From: CAVRUF01 sp963716005
GTDB lineage: Bacteria; Actinomycetota; Thermoleophilia; Gaiellales; Gaiellaceae
Length of the DNA: 64,000 nucleotides
Direction of reading: 5' to 3'
Assembly (NCBI GenBank): GCA_963716005.1
Contig: OY970285.1
Span: forward strand, 1,736,001-1,800,000
Shown here: positions 33,191 through 41,325 of the stretch, one piece after another
How positions within the stretch are numbered: the first letter of the stretch is position 1
How the letters are laid out: each line of letters opens with the position of its first letter
Position numbers and translations under genes: made by a program
The notes under the pieces: model-generated
The model's input: only the letters and a program-made list of their open reading frames with translations
Told to the model about the DNA's origin: nothing
Databases searched by the model: none

Positions 33191-33912
33191 TCGTACTCGA
33201 CGGCCTCCTCCGCGGCCGCGGCCATGAGGAAGCCGAGCGGCTGCTCGCGCTCCTCGGCCAGATGGGCGAGCAGCCCGGCGGTGCGGGCGAGGATCGGGAC
33301 GGCCTTCACGAGCGCCGGGTCGAAGCCGAGGTCGAGGAGCACGGCGGCGATCGGCATGGCGACGTTCATCGTCAGGGGCTTGCCGTACTCGGCAGCGACG
33401 GCGTCTCGGTAGGCACGGGCCGCAGCCACGTTCGCGCCGCTCACGCCGCGCTCGTCGGCGAGCTCGAGGATCCGCTCGGCGCGCGGGTCGACCGGCGTGT
33501 GGACCGGATGGCCGAAGCCGGGAACCTTGCCGCCGGCGGCGCGGATCTCCCTCAAGCGCTCGGCCGGATCGCCGCCCGAAGCCAAGAGGAGCGCGCACTC
33601 CTCCGAGGTGCCGAGCACGACCGGCCCGGCGCCGAGGATCCCCGCGGCGACCGCACCCTGAAGCGAGTCCGGATCGGCCGCGAGGGTCATCCGCGCAGCC
33701 ACGTTCGTCGGCATCATCCCGTGCTCGGCGATCGACACGAGCAAGAGGTCGAGGAAGAAGCGCTGGTCCTCGGTCGGCTCGCGGCCGGTGAGGAGCAGGT
33801 GGAAGTACTCCGTGAACGTGAGCCGGCCCATGAGGTCGCCGGTGAGGTCGCGGCCGCGCACCTCGACCCGGTCGGGGAAGGCCTGGGCGATGTGGGTCTT
33901 CGGGTCGGTCAC
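33187..33912 (-). CDS. citrate synthase-fold protein (citryl-CoA lyase-like)
   Basis: A 241-residue short member of the citrate synthase superfamily, similar to stand-alone citryl-CoA lyases. The three catalytic regions are recognisable: A-E-H-G-M-M-P-T-N (first His), G-F-G-H-P-V-H (second His) and P-I-A-A-V-L-L-D-L-G-F (Asp). It is far shorter than true citrate synthase and lacks the small N-terminal domain. It would make or cleave a C-C bond in a CoA thioester. Start GTG overlaps the upstream stop (GTGA), and its own stop overlaps the ligase start. Confidence 0.82.
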   Translation of the reverse strand: MTDPKTHIAQAFPDRVEVRGRDLTGDLMGRLTFTEYFHLLLTGREPTEDQRFFLDLLLVSIAEHGMMPTNVAARMTLAADPDSLQGAVAAGILGAGPVVLGTSEECALLLASGGDPAERLREIRAAGGKVPGFGHPVHTPVDPRAERILELADERGVSGANVAAARAYRDAVAAEYGKPLTMNVAMPIAAVLLDLGFDPALVKAVPILARTAGLLAHLAEEREQPLGFLMAAAAEEAVEYE

Positions 33913-34937
33913 GCCGCTCGATCCTCCCCGACGAGCGCGGCACCGGCAACCATCGCCTCGAGCTTCGCGAACGCGAGCGAGCGTGGCAGGTACTTCATCC
34001 CGCAGTCGGGCGCGACGACGAGCCGCTCGGCCGGGACGACCTCGAGCGCGCGGCGGATCCGTTCGGCGACCGTCTCGGGCGTCTCCGCCTCGCCCGAGCC
34101 GAGGTCGAGCACGCCGAGGATGACCGTCTTCGACGGCAGGCTCGCCAGCACCGCCGGGTCGAGGTTCGGCTGCGCCGCCTCGATGGAGACGTGCGTGGCC
34201 GCGCAGGCGTCGAGCTCGGCGAGGAACGGATAGCCGGGCAGCCGCTCGTGGACGATGTGCGCGTACCCGAAGCACGTGTGCAGCACGGTCGTCCCCTCGA
34301 TGCCGGTGAGCGCGCGGTCGATCGCCTCGACGGCGTACTCGCGCGCCGGATCGGGCCGCGCCTGGAGGTACGGCTCGTCGATCTGGACGATGTCGGCGCC
34401 CGCCGCCTTCAGGTCGCGGAGCTCCTCGTTCACGGCGTCGGCGTACGCGAGCGCGGCGCTGCGCTCGTCGTCGTAGAAGTCGTTCTGGGCCTGCTGCGTC
34501 ATCGTGAACGGGCCGGGAACCGTGATCTTGATCGTGCGGTCCGTGAGCGAGCGGAGGAACTCGACGTCCCGCACCTCGACCGGCCGAGTGCGCTTGATCG
34601 GCCCGACGATCTTGGGCACCGGATTCGGGTTGCCGGTGCGGTCGAGCGCGACCCCGGGCGTGTCCAGGTCGATCCCGTCGAGCGCGGTCGCGAAGCGATT
34701 GGAGTAGCTCTCGCGCCGCATCTCGCCGTCGGTGATCACGTCGACGCCGGCGCGCTCCATGTCCTGGACGGCGATCCGCGTCGCGTCGTCCTGGGCCTCC
34801 TCGAGGTACGGCTCGGGGATCCTCCAAAGCTCACGCGCGCGGACGCGAGGTGGCAGCCGCTCTCCGAGGCGCTCGCGGTCGATCAGCCAGTCCGGCTGGG
34901 GATAGCTCCCGACGACGGTCGTGACGAGGCGTCCCAT
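33909..34937 (-). CDS. MetE C-terminal-like (cobalamin-independent methionine synthase family) protein
   Basis: A 342-residue TIM-barrel protein of the MetE-C/UROD superfamily. The N-terminal V-G-S-Y-P-Q-P is typical, and the zinc ligands are visible as H-T-C-F-G near residue 225 and D-C-G-M-K near 315. The E-L-D-A and S-I-E-A-A segments line the site. It lacks the N-terminal half of MetE, so it is more likely a methyl- or alkyl-transferase acting on an alternative thiol than the housekeeping enzyme. It is first in the operon with the lyase-like and ligase genes. The ATG is 7 nt after TATCGT (minus strand). Confidence 0.85.
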   Translation of the reverse strand: MGRLVTTVVGSYPQPDWLIDRERLGERLPPRVRARELWRIPEPYLEEAQDDATRIAVQDMERAGVDVITDGEMRRESYSNRFATALDGIDLDTPGVALDRTGNPNPVPKIVGPIKRTRPVEVRDVEFLRSLTDRTIKITVPGPFTMTQQAQNDFYDDERSAALAYADAVNEELRDLKAAGADIVQIDEPYLQARPDPAREYAVEAIDRALTGIEGTTVLHTCFGYAHIVHERLPGYPFLAELDACAATHVSIEAAQPNLDPAVLASLPSKTVILGVLDLGSGEAETPETVAERIRRALEVVPAERLVVAPDCGMKYLPRSLAFAKLEAMVAGAALVGEDRAA

Positions 34938-34957
34938 CCCCGCGACGATAGATCAGC

Positions 34958-34994
34958 GGCCGGGGCGCCGCTCCGAAGCGGCGGCGCCCCGGCC
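34958..34994 (-). terminator. 14-bp GC hairpin downstream of the ArsR/SRPBCC operon
   Basis: GGCCGGGGCGCCGC (34958-34971) pairs perfectly with GCGGCGCCCCGGCC (34981-34994) around a 9-nt loop. It lies between the SRPBCC stop and the start of the MetE-like gene, both on the minus strand, so it should separate the two operons. No U run is present. Confidence 0.6.
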
Positions 34995-35000
34995 TCAGGG

Positions 35001-35468
35001 TCAAACGGTCGTCTCGGTGGCGTTCGCGTAGAGCAGCGAGCCGGGCGTCGTGAGCGACTCGCCGGTCTCGAGCAGCGTCTTCAGGCCGGAGAGGATCATC
35101 ATCCAGCCGCCGTAGAGCTCGTCGTTCGCGCCCTCGCGGAGCTGATCGTGCGTGACCAGCAGCCGGCAGGAGTCGCCGACCGGCTCGATCTCCCACGTGA
35201 CCCGCGACGTGCCCTCGTTCTTCACGTCGTCGCTCCACAGCGCGTTGAAGCTCTGAACGAGCCGGCGCGGCGGATCGACCTCGAGGTTCTCGCCCGCGGA
35301 GATGGGCATGCCCGCCGCCGGATGCGTGGCCTCGTAGCTCGAACCGGTGGTCCACTCCGACTCGACCCCGACGCCGAACGAGTACTTGCTCCTCAGCGCG
35401 GGATCGGTGATCGCCTCCCACAGCCGCTCCGGCGTCGTCTTGATGTAGATCTCGAAAACCTTCTCCAT
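35001..35468 (-). CDS. SRPBCC (AHSA1-like) domain protein
   Basis: A 155-residue START-like protein of the AHSA1 group: F-E-I-Y-I-K-T-T-P-E-R-L-W-E-A-I-T-D-P near the N-terminus, then L-V-Q-S-F-N-A-L-W and T-W-E-I-E-P-V-G-D-S-C-R-L-L-V-T-H-D. These form a helix-grip fold that binds hydrophobic ligands. ATG 35468 shares its A with the TGA of the upstream ArsR gene. The ArsR-SRPBCC pairing is a very common actinobacterial cassette. Confidence 0.9.
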   Translation of the reverse strand: MEKVFEIYIKTTPERLWEAITDPALRSKYSFGVGVESEWTTGSSYEATHPAAGMPISAGENLEVDPPRRLVQSFNALWSDDVKNEGTSRVTWEIEPVGDSCRLLVTHDQLREGANDELYGGWMMILSGLKTLLETGESLTTPGSLLYANATETTV

Positions 35469-35776
35469 CACTCCTCCTCGAGCTCATGCTTGAGCCCGCT
35501 CAGCGCTTTGGCCCAGGGCTCTGCGAATTTGCTCACCCACCGGTCGTGGACGAGCCGAATGGGGACCGGGTTCAGAAAGTGGAGCTTCTCGCGCCCGCGC
35601 TTGCGCGAAACGACGAGGCCCGCCTCCTCGAGCACCTTCAGGTGCTTCATGACGCCGAATCGCGTCATCGGAAGCCGCGCCTCGAGGGCGTGCAGCGTCT
35701 GCCCGTCCTCCAGATAGAGCTCGTCGAGGAGGCTACGCCGAGTCGGGTCCGCGAGCGCCTTGAACACCGTATCCAT
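35468..35776 (-). CDS. ArsR-family transcriptional regulator
   Basis: A 102-residue winged-helix repressor beginning M-D-T-V-F-K-A-L-A-D-P-T-R-R-S-L-L-D-E-L. The recognition helix region is M-T-R-F-G-V-M-K-H-L-K-V-L-E-E-A-G-L-V. No Cys metal-sensor motif is visible, so it is of the non-metal type paired with SRPBCC proteins. A perfect inverted repeat covers the upstream region at 35790-35805, consistent with autoregulation. An alternative ATG at 35797 lies inside that repeat, so 35776 was chosen. Confidence 0.9.
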   Translation of the reverse strand: MDTVFKALADPTRRSLLDELYLEDGQTLHALEARLPMTRFGVMKHLKVLEEAGLVVSRKRGREKLHFLNPVPIRLVHDRWVSKFAEPWAKALSGLKHELEEE

Positions 35777-35789
35777 GTACTCACTATAG

Positions 35790-35805
35790 GTGACCATTTG
35801 GTCAC
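35790..35805. promoter_or_regulatory. ArsR operator, inverted repeat GTGACC-ATTT-GGTCAC
   Basis: Two perfect six-base arms separated by ATTT, 14 bp upstream of the ArsR start codon. The surrounding DNA (CACTATAGG ... ATTTGGTCACATGTC) is unusually AT-rich for this genome. It is the expected binding site for an autoregulating ArsR dimer. Confidence 0.65.
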
Positions 35806-35901
35806 ATGTCAACTTCAGCAACCGACGAGAGTGCCACGACGTTGCGCATCGCGTAGGCTTCCGCGCGGCGCTTGTCCCGACCCCCTACGGCGCCTCGGCA
35901 C

Positions 35902-36948
35902 ATGTCCGTCTTCGATCACCCCGAATTCGACCACCACGAGGAAGTCGTCTTCTGCCACAACGCGGAAGCGGGGCTCTTCGGGATCATCGCCGTGCACTCG
36001 ACGGCGCTCGGGCCGGCGGCCGGCGGATGCCGCATGTACCCGTACGCGTCGCTCGACGACGCGCTCACCGACGTGCTCCGGCTCTCCCGGGGGATGAGCT
36101 ACAAGAACTCGGCCGCGGGGCTGCCGCTCGGCGGCGGGAAGTGCGTGATCGTGGCCGACCCGACCCGGCCCGACAAGGCGGATCTCCTGCGCGCGATGGC
36201 CGAGCACGTGCAGACGCTCGGCGGCCGCTACTGGACGGCGATCGACGTCGGGATGACGCCCGCGGACGCGGACATCCTGGCCGAGCGCTCCGACTACGTC
36301 TTCACCAGGGCGAGCCAGTATCCGGACGGCTTCAACCCGTCGCACTTCACGGCGCTCGGCGGCTTCGTCGGCATTCGCGCGGTCGTGAAGCACACGATGG
36401 GCCGCGACGACCTCGAAGGAGTTCGCGTGGCCGTGCAGGGCGTCGGCGCGACCGGCAGCGACCTCTCGCGACGCCTGCACGAGGCCGGCGCGGTGCTGAC
36501 CGTCGCGGACGTGAACCAGGCGGCGGTCGACGCGATGGTCTCGCAGTACGGCGCCACGGCCGCGGATCCGGACACGATCCATGCCGCCGACGTCGACGTC
36601 TTCGCGCCGTGCGCGCTCGGCGCCGTCCTGAACGACCGGACGATCCCCGAGCTCGAGGCGAAGGCGGTGGCCGGACTCGCGAACAACCAGCTCGCCGAGC
36701 CCCGGCACGCGCAGATGCTGAAGGAACGCGGGATCACGTACGTCCCCGACTACGTCGTCAACGCGGGCGGCGTGATCGGCTCGTCCACGGTGATCTTCAC
36801 GACCCCGAACCGCGAGGAGTCGATCGAGCGGATCGAGGGGCTCTACGACACGATCCTGAAGATCCTGGAGCAGGCGGAGGCCGAGGACCGGCTGCCGTCC
36901 GAGATCGCCGACGAGCTCGCGCTCGCGCGCATCCAGGCCGCCGTCTAG
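35902..36948 (+). CDS. leucine/amino-acid dehydrogenase (Glu/Leu/Phe/Val family)
   Basis: A 348-residue NAD-dependent oxidative deaminase. The catalytic Lys is in P-L-G-G-G-K-C-V-I-V near residue 83, another Lys in M-S-Y-K-N-S-A-A-G, and the Asp in A-I-D-V-G-M-T-P. The NAD-binding Rossmann turn is V-Q-G-V-G-A-T-G near residue 183. It converts branched-chain or aromatic L-amino acids to 2-oxo acids in the cytosol. It is isolated, flanked by terminator structures, and divergent from arsR. ATG 35902 gives the usual N-terminus; the in-frame start 30 bases upstream adds an unconserved extension. Confidence 0.92.
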   Translation: MSVFDHPEFDHHEEVVFCHNAEAGLFGIIAVHSTALGPAAGGCRMYPYASLDDALTDVLRLSRGMSYKNSAAGLPLGGGKCVIVADPTRPDKADLLRAMAEHVQTLGGRYWTAIDVGMTPADADILAERSDYVFTRASQYPDGFNPSHFTALGGFVGIRAVVKHTMGRDDLEGVRVAVQGVGATGSDLSRRLHEAGAVLTVADVNQAAVDAMVSQYGATAADPDTIHAADVDVFAPCALGAVLNDRTIPELEAKAVAGLANNQLAEPRHAQMLKERGITYVPDYVVNAGGVIGSSTVIFTTPNREESIERIEGLYDTILKILEQAEAEDRLPSEIADELALARIQAAV

Positions 36949-36962
36949 GACCGCCGGGGCCC

Positions 36963-36982
36963 GCCGCGCCCTGAGGCGCGGC
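36963..36982. terminator. 8-bp hairpin between leucine dehydrogenase and S15 peptidase
   Basis: GCCGCGCC (36963-36970) and GGCGCGGC (36975-36982) form a perfect stem with a CTGA tetraloop between two convergent genes. It can serve both strands. No U run follows. Confidence 0.55.
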
Positions 36983-37008
36983 AGACCGCCGGCTGCGAGG
37001 TCCGATTC

Positions 37009-40000
37009 CTACGTGAAGCGAACGACGGCCGTGTGCTTCGTGCCGTCGGCGAGCGTCAGCGAGTAGATCCGGCAGGTGTTCTTCCAGCCGGACACCGACT
37101 GCCAGTTGATCGTGTACTGCCCGCCCGAGTACGACGGGGTCGAGAACGACTCGCCCGCCGCCGGCGGATACGAGCCCGGATCGACCGGCGCGGAGCAGCT
37201 CACCGTCGCCGAGCCCTGCGACGACACGATCGCCGTGCCGCGGTTCCCGCCGAGCGAGAACTTCACCTTGACCTGCGAGCCCGCCCTGGCGCTCGAGGGA
37301 ACGGAGAAGCTACTGAACGGCCAGACGACGTTGTACGTCCGCGTCAGCGACGACGTGTTCCCGAGCAGGTCGGACGCGTTCACCGTGTACGACTTCGAGC
37401 CGATCGAGCCGGTGTTGACCGTCCCCGGCCCCGAGCACGAGCCCACGCCCGCGGCGTCGGAGCACGAGTAGGACGGCGTCACGGACTGGTTCAGCGTGTA
37501 CGTCCCGGCCGGGCTCGTGATCGTGATGACCGGACCGGATCCGTCCACGGTGAACGACTTCGTCTTCACCGCCTCGACGTTCCCGGCGTTGTCGGTCGCG
37601 TGGAACTGGATCGTGTGCGTTCCGTCACCGGTCACCTGGAACGGCCCGGAGTAGGTCGTCCACGATCCCGAGTCGAGCAGGTACTCGATCGAGGCCGTGC
37701 CCGACCCGCCCGCGAAGTCGTTCGACGAGAGCGTGACCGTCGGATTGACGTAGACGCCGGCGATCGGCGCGGGCGTCAGCTTCATCGAGGACATCGGCGG
37801 CGAGCCGTCGACGACGAACGTGATCGTCTGCGTCGCCTCGACCTTCCCGAGCATGTCCACGGCGCGGAACGTGACCGTGTGGGTGCCGTCGCCGGTGACC
37901 CAGAACGGGCTCGTGTAGCTGCGCGTGCCGCTGCCGTCGACCGTGTACTGCACGGCCGCGACGCCGCTTCCGAGGCCGTCGGTGGCGGTGAGCGTCACCT
38001 TCGGCGTGCGGTGGAAGCCGCCGACCGCCGGCGGGTTCACCGTCGCGGTCGTGACGGGCGCATTCGCGTCCACGAGGAACGTCGTCGTGCCGGTCGCGCT
38101 CGACCAGCCGGCGTTGTCCGTCGTGCGGAAGTCGACCGTGTGCGGCCCGTCGCCGGTCACGACGAAGGGCGCCGTGTACGGCTGGAACGCACCGCCGTCG
38201 AGGCTGTACTCGGTCAGCGCGATCCCCGACGTGGCATCCACCGCGTTCAGCGTCACGGTCGGGTTCGCCGGCCGGTAGCCGCCGAGCCCAGGCGTTCCGC
38301 TCACGCTTGCGGTGATCGTCGGTGCGGTCGTGTCGCGCTTGACGTTCACGGAGACCGGCCCGGCGGATCCGACCACGTTCGTGGCCGTGCACGAGCGCGT
38401 GAAGTTCCCGTCGGTCGAGAACGTCTCGTCCGCGCAGCCGGTCTTCGTCGTCTCGGCGCCGCCGTCGGTCACCTGCCAGGCGAGCGCGATATTGCCCGAC
38501 GTGTACCAGCCGTTCGGCCCGTTCGGTGCGGCCGGATCGAGCGTGTACGCAACGGTGGGCGCAACGACGCCGGTCGCGGCCGCAAGAGCAGCTCCGCCGC
38601 CGACGATCGGGATCCGCGCCTGCGAGTTCGCGAGGTCGAAGGTCAGCTCGGTCCCTGCGACCGGGCGGACGGTCGCCTCGTTGTCGCTCGACAGGATCAT
38701 GATCGCGAGCCGGCGCCCGGCGGCGACCACGACGTCCTTCGGCTGCATGTCGAAGTCGAACGTCCGGAACGTGCCCGGCGCGAGCGGCTCTGTGACCGCC
38801 GGCGAGTTCGGGTTCTCCGGGTCCTGCCAGCCGCGGGTCAGGATCGTTCCGTTGCCGGTCGTGCCCGGGTAGCTGATGAGGACGGCGGTCAGGTTCGCCT
38901 TCGCCTTCGAGAACGCCGCGTGGATCTTCACCGTCGGCGTCCCGCTGATCCGCAGCGGTGCGGTCAGAACCGGCGTCTGGTAGATCAGGCGCACGTTCGA
39001 GGAGGCCGCGTTCATCGAGGTCGCGGCGGTCACGAACGCGTTGTCCACGAGCAGCTCGGGCGCGGTCGACGGGTCGGCCGGCTGGAACGTCAGGCCGCCG
39101 CGCGCCGGAGCGCCCGGCGTGAAGTTCATGACCGCGTTGGAGGAGGCCGGGTCCGGCCATTCCGGATACGGCGTCGGGTTCGCGTTGCCGCAGACGAGGC
39201 TCACCAGCTGGCCGTTCACGACTCTCTGGCCCGCCGCGGTGGCGACCGGGGTTGCGAGCACGAGATGGGTCGAGTCGGGGATCGACGTGATCACCCGCGT
39301 GGTGTTCGTGATCGTCCCGTTCGAGTTCGTCTGGGGAACGGTGAGCGTGAATCCGACCGAGAACGGACTCGTGTCGGCCACGGTCAGCGTCGCCGTGTTC
39401 GACTGGTCGCCGACGGCGGTCGTCTCTCTCGGCGGGCAGGCGGTCGCCTCGCGGACGACCCAGGACTTCGGCTGCGCCTCCACGCCGTTCGGCACGCCGT
39501 AGAGGTAGCGCGTGAACCAGCGGTTCAGGAGCACGTCGGGCGGCGAGCCGCCGTGGCCTCCCTGGTGGAAGTAGAACTGGTGCGGGACGCCGTTCGCCTT
39601 GATCGCGTCGTAGAACTGCGAGGCGTTCTTCGTCATCACGTTGAAGTCGTTGTTGCCGTGCGCGAGGAGCGTGGCCGCGTGGACGTTGTCCACGTCGTTC
39701 ATGTAGTTGCGCGACTCCCAGACGGGGCTCGAGTCGCCGCTCGCGCGATCCTGCGTCGCGGCGATGTTGTCGATCACGCCGCGGCAGATCGTGCGCGGGC
39801 CGGGAGCAGGCTCGTCCGCGCGAGAGTAGACCGCGTCGGCGAGCACGTCGAGATCCTCGCCCTGGAAGGTGAACGGCGCCCGGGTCATGCCGTTCGCGCG
39901 GTAGTAGTCGTACCAGTTGGAGATCGCCGAGATCGGGACGATCGCCTCGAGGCCCTCGACGCCCGTGGAGGCGACGGCGATCGGAAGCGTACCGTTGTAC

Positions 40001-40728
40001 GACGTCCCGATCATCCCGACCTTGCCGGTCGTCCAGGAGGCGTCGACGGTCACGTCGCCGGCGCGGGTCGTGAAGCCGGGCGCGCGGCCGTTCAGCCAGT
40101 CGACGACGGCCTTGCCGCCCTCCGTCTCGTTCGGCGCCCCGGAGGTCGGACAGCCGTCGGAGCGGCCGGTGCCGAGCGATTCGGCGTGCACGACCGCGAA
40201 GCCGCGCGGGACCCAGGTGGACTCGTAGATCGTTGAGATCGTCGGGGTCGTGTTCCCCGCGTTGAAGTAGGGCTCGGGAACGCGCGTGGCCGGCGGGAAG
40301 CCGACCTCGTGGTTCACGCCCCAGTTCCGCGCCGGGCCGATGCCCGCGTAGTACGGGCTGATCTCGAAGATCACGGGGACCTTGAGCCCGTCGGTCTGCG
40401 TCTCAGGGACGCGCGTGACATCCACGTGGACGCGGTCGAGCTTGCCGTCGAAGTCGGAATCGACGTCGGTCTCGACCCAGAGCTCGCTGTTCAGCCAGGT
40501 CGCGGAGCCGCCGAACACGGCCTGCGAGAGGCCGTCGACGAACGTCGGAACCGCAGGCTCGGGCGCCGGTTCGGGAACGGGTTCCGGAATCGGCTCCGGA
40601 TCGGGTGCGGGGTAGGCCGCGATGGGCCCGGCCCCGATGACTGCGAAAAGCGCAAACGCGGCGATGGTCGTGATGCCTACGGCCAGGCGCACGCGCCTGG
40701 ATCCGGCCTGAATCCGTCGTGCGAACAT
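37009..40728 (-). CDS. secreted S15/CocE-type peptidase with beta-sandwich repeats
   Basis: A 1239-residue exported protein. A signal sequence (residues about 13-38) leads into a Pro/Glu-rich stalk (repeated P-E-P). The S15/CocE hydrolase domain has the nucleophile Ser in G-T-S-Y-N-G near residue 242, Asp in H-G-N-N-D-F and His in Q-G-G-H-G-G. An X-Pro dipeptidyl-peptidase C-terminal jelly-roll domain follows. The last 400 residues hold three OmpL47-like repeats, each with the pattern V-T-G-D-G-x-H-T-V/I and T-D-N-A-G, then an extra beta domain with two Cys pairs. It probably cleaves peptides or esters at the cell surface. ATG 40728 has GGAGGAAG upstream. Confidence 0.88.
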   Translation of the reverse strand: MFARRIQAGSRRVRLAVGITTIAAFALFAVIGAGPIAAYPAPDPEPIPEPVPEPAPEPAVPTFVDGLSQAVFGGSATWLNSELWVETDVDSDFDGKLDRVHVDVTRVPETQTDGLKVPVIFEISPYYAGIGPARNWGVNHEVGFPPATRVPEPYFNAGNTTPTISTIYESTWVPRGFAVVHAESLGTGRSDGCPTSGAPNETEGGKAVVDWLNGRAPGFTTRAGDVTVDASWTTGKVGMIGTSYNGTLPIAVASTGVEGLEAIVPISAISNWYDYYRANGMTRAPFTFQGEDLDVLADAVYSRADEPAPGPRTICRGVIDNIAATQDRASGDSSPVWESRNYMNDVDNVHAATLLAHGNNDFNVMTKNASQFYDAIKANGVPHQFYFHQGGHGGSPPDVLLNRWFTRYLYGVPNGVEAQPKSWVVREATACPPRETTAVGDQSNTATLTVADTSPFSVGFTLTVPQTNSNGTITNTTRVITSIPDSTHLVLATPVATAAGQRVVNGQLVSLVCGNANPTPYPEWPDPASSNAVMNFTPGAPARGGLTFQPADPSTAPELLVDNAFVTAATSMNAASSNVRLIYQTPVLTAPLRISGTPTVKIHAAFSKAKANLTAVLISYPGTTGNGTILTRGWQDPENPNSPAVTEPLAPGTFRTFDFDMQPKDVVVAAGRRLAIMILSSDNEATVRPVAGTELTFDLANSQARIPIVGGGAALAAATGVVAPTVAYTLDPAAPNGPNGWYTSGNIALAWQVTDGGAETTKTGCADETFSTDGNFTRSCTATNVVGSAGPVSVNVKRDTTAPTITASVSGTPGLGGYRPANPTVTLNAVDATSGIALTEYSLDGGAFQPYTAPFVVTGDGPHTVDFRTTDNAGWSSATGTTTFLVDANAPVTTATVNPPAVGGFHRTPKVTLTATDGLGSGVAAVQYTVDGSGTRSYTSPFWVTGDGTHTVTFRAVDMLGKVEATQTITFVVDGSPPMSSMKLTPAPIAGVYVNPTVTLSSNDFAGGSGTASIEYLLDSGSWTTYSGPFQVTGDGTHTIQFHATDNAGNVEAVKTKSFTVDGSGPVITITSPAGTYTLNQSVTPSYSCSDAAGVGSCSGPGTVNTGSIGSKSYTVNASDLLGNTSSLTRTYNVVWPFSSFSVPSSARAGSQVKVKFSLGGNRGTAIVSSQGSATVSCSAPVDPGSYPPAAGESFSTPSYSGGQYTINWQSVSGWKNTCRIYSLTLADGTKHTAVVRFT

Positions 40729-40864
40729 CGAGCTTCCTCCCCGGGGTTGAGTGCCCGTCGATCCTCCTTGACCGGGCCGCCAAAAGTCAACAAACAGGGC
40801 TTTGACAGCCGGGCGGCGAAGTACCGTTCTGCCTGCAAATTTCAGGGAGCGAAAGGAGCTAGCC

Positions 40865-41278
40865 GTGTCGCAGTACGAGAATGAGCCGACGCCGCCCAGC
40901 GTTTCGGGGTGGGCGGTCGGCGGTATCGCCTTCGCCGCAACGATCATGGTGATGATCGGTGTCTTCCAGGCGATTGCGGGAGTCGTCGCGATCGCGAACG
41001 ACGACTTCTACGTCCTCACCCAGAACTACACGTTCGATCTGGACACGTCGGCCTGGGGCTGGATCCACCTGATCCTCGGCGTCCTCGTCGGCGTCAGCGG
41101 TTTCTACCTCTTCGCCCGGAGGCCCTGGGCCGCAGTGGTGGCGTTGACCCTCGCGCTCCTCAGCGCGATCGCCAACTTCTTCTTCATCCCCTACTACCCG
41201 TGGTGGTCGATCATCATGATCGCGCTCGCCGTATGGGTCATCTGGGCCCTGACGCGCCCCGGCGCGATGGAGGCCTAG
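40865..41278 (+). CDS. DUF7144-type membrane protein
   Basis: A 137-residue protein with four transmembrane helices (about 16-42, 66-85, 92-108, 112-130). It carries the family features A-N-D-D-F-Y-V-L and the Trp-rich loop W-G-W-I-H-L-I-L-G. The end of helix 3 has F-I-P-Y-Y-P-W-W-S. Function unknown. GTG 40865 has AAGGAG upstream at the right distance. A strong hairpin follows the stop. Confidence 0.8.
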   Translation: MSQYENEPTPPSVSGWAVGGIAFAATIMVMIGVFQAIAGVVAIANDDFYVLTQNYTFDLDTSAWGWIHLILGVLVGVSGFYLFARRPWAAVVALTLALLSAIANFFFIPYYPWWSIIMIALAVWVIWALTRPGAMEA

Positions 41279-41289
41279 CTCGTCCTTCG

Positions 41290-41325
41290 GAGCCGGCCGT
41301 GGCGATGCGGCGTCACGGCCGGCTC
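41290..41325. terminator. 12-bp bidirectional hairpin after the DUF7144 gene
   Basis: GAGCCGGCCGTG (41290-41301) pairs perfectly with CACGGCCGGCTC (41314-41325). On the plus strand TCTTGTT follows, a weak U-rich run. It lies between two convergent genes and overlaps the last bases of the ClC gene. Confidence 0.7.

Noticed and set aside
37033..40236. Plus-strand open frame of over 1000 codons opposite the S15 peptidase
   Set aside because: It is Arg/Ala/Gly-rich with no recognisable domains and is the usual GC-driven antisense shadow of a real gene.
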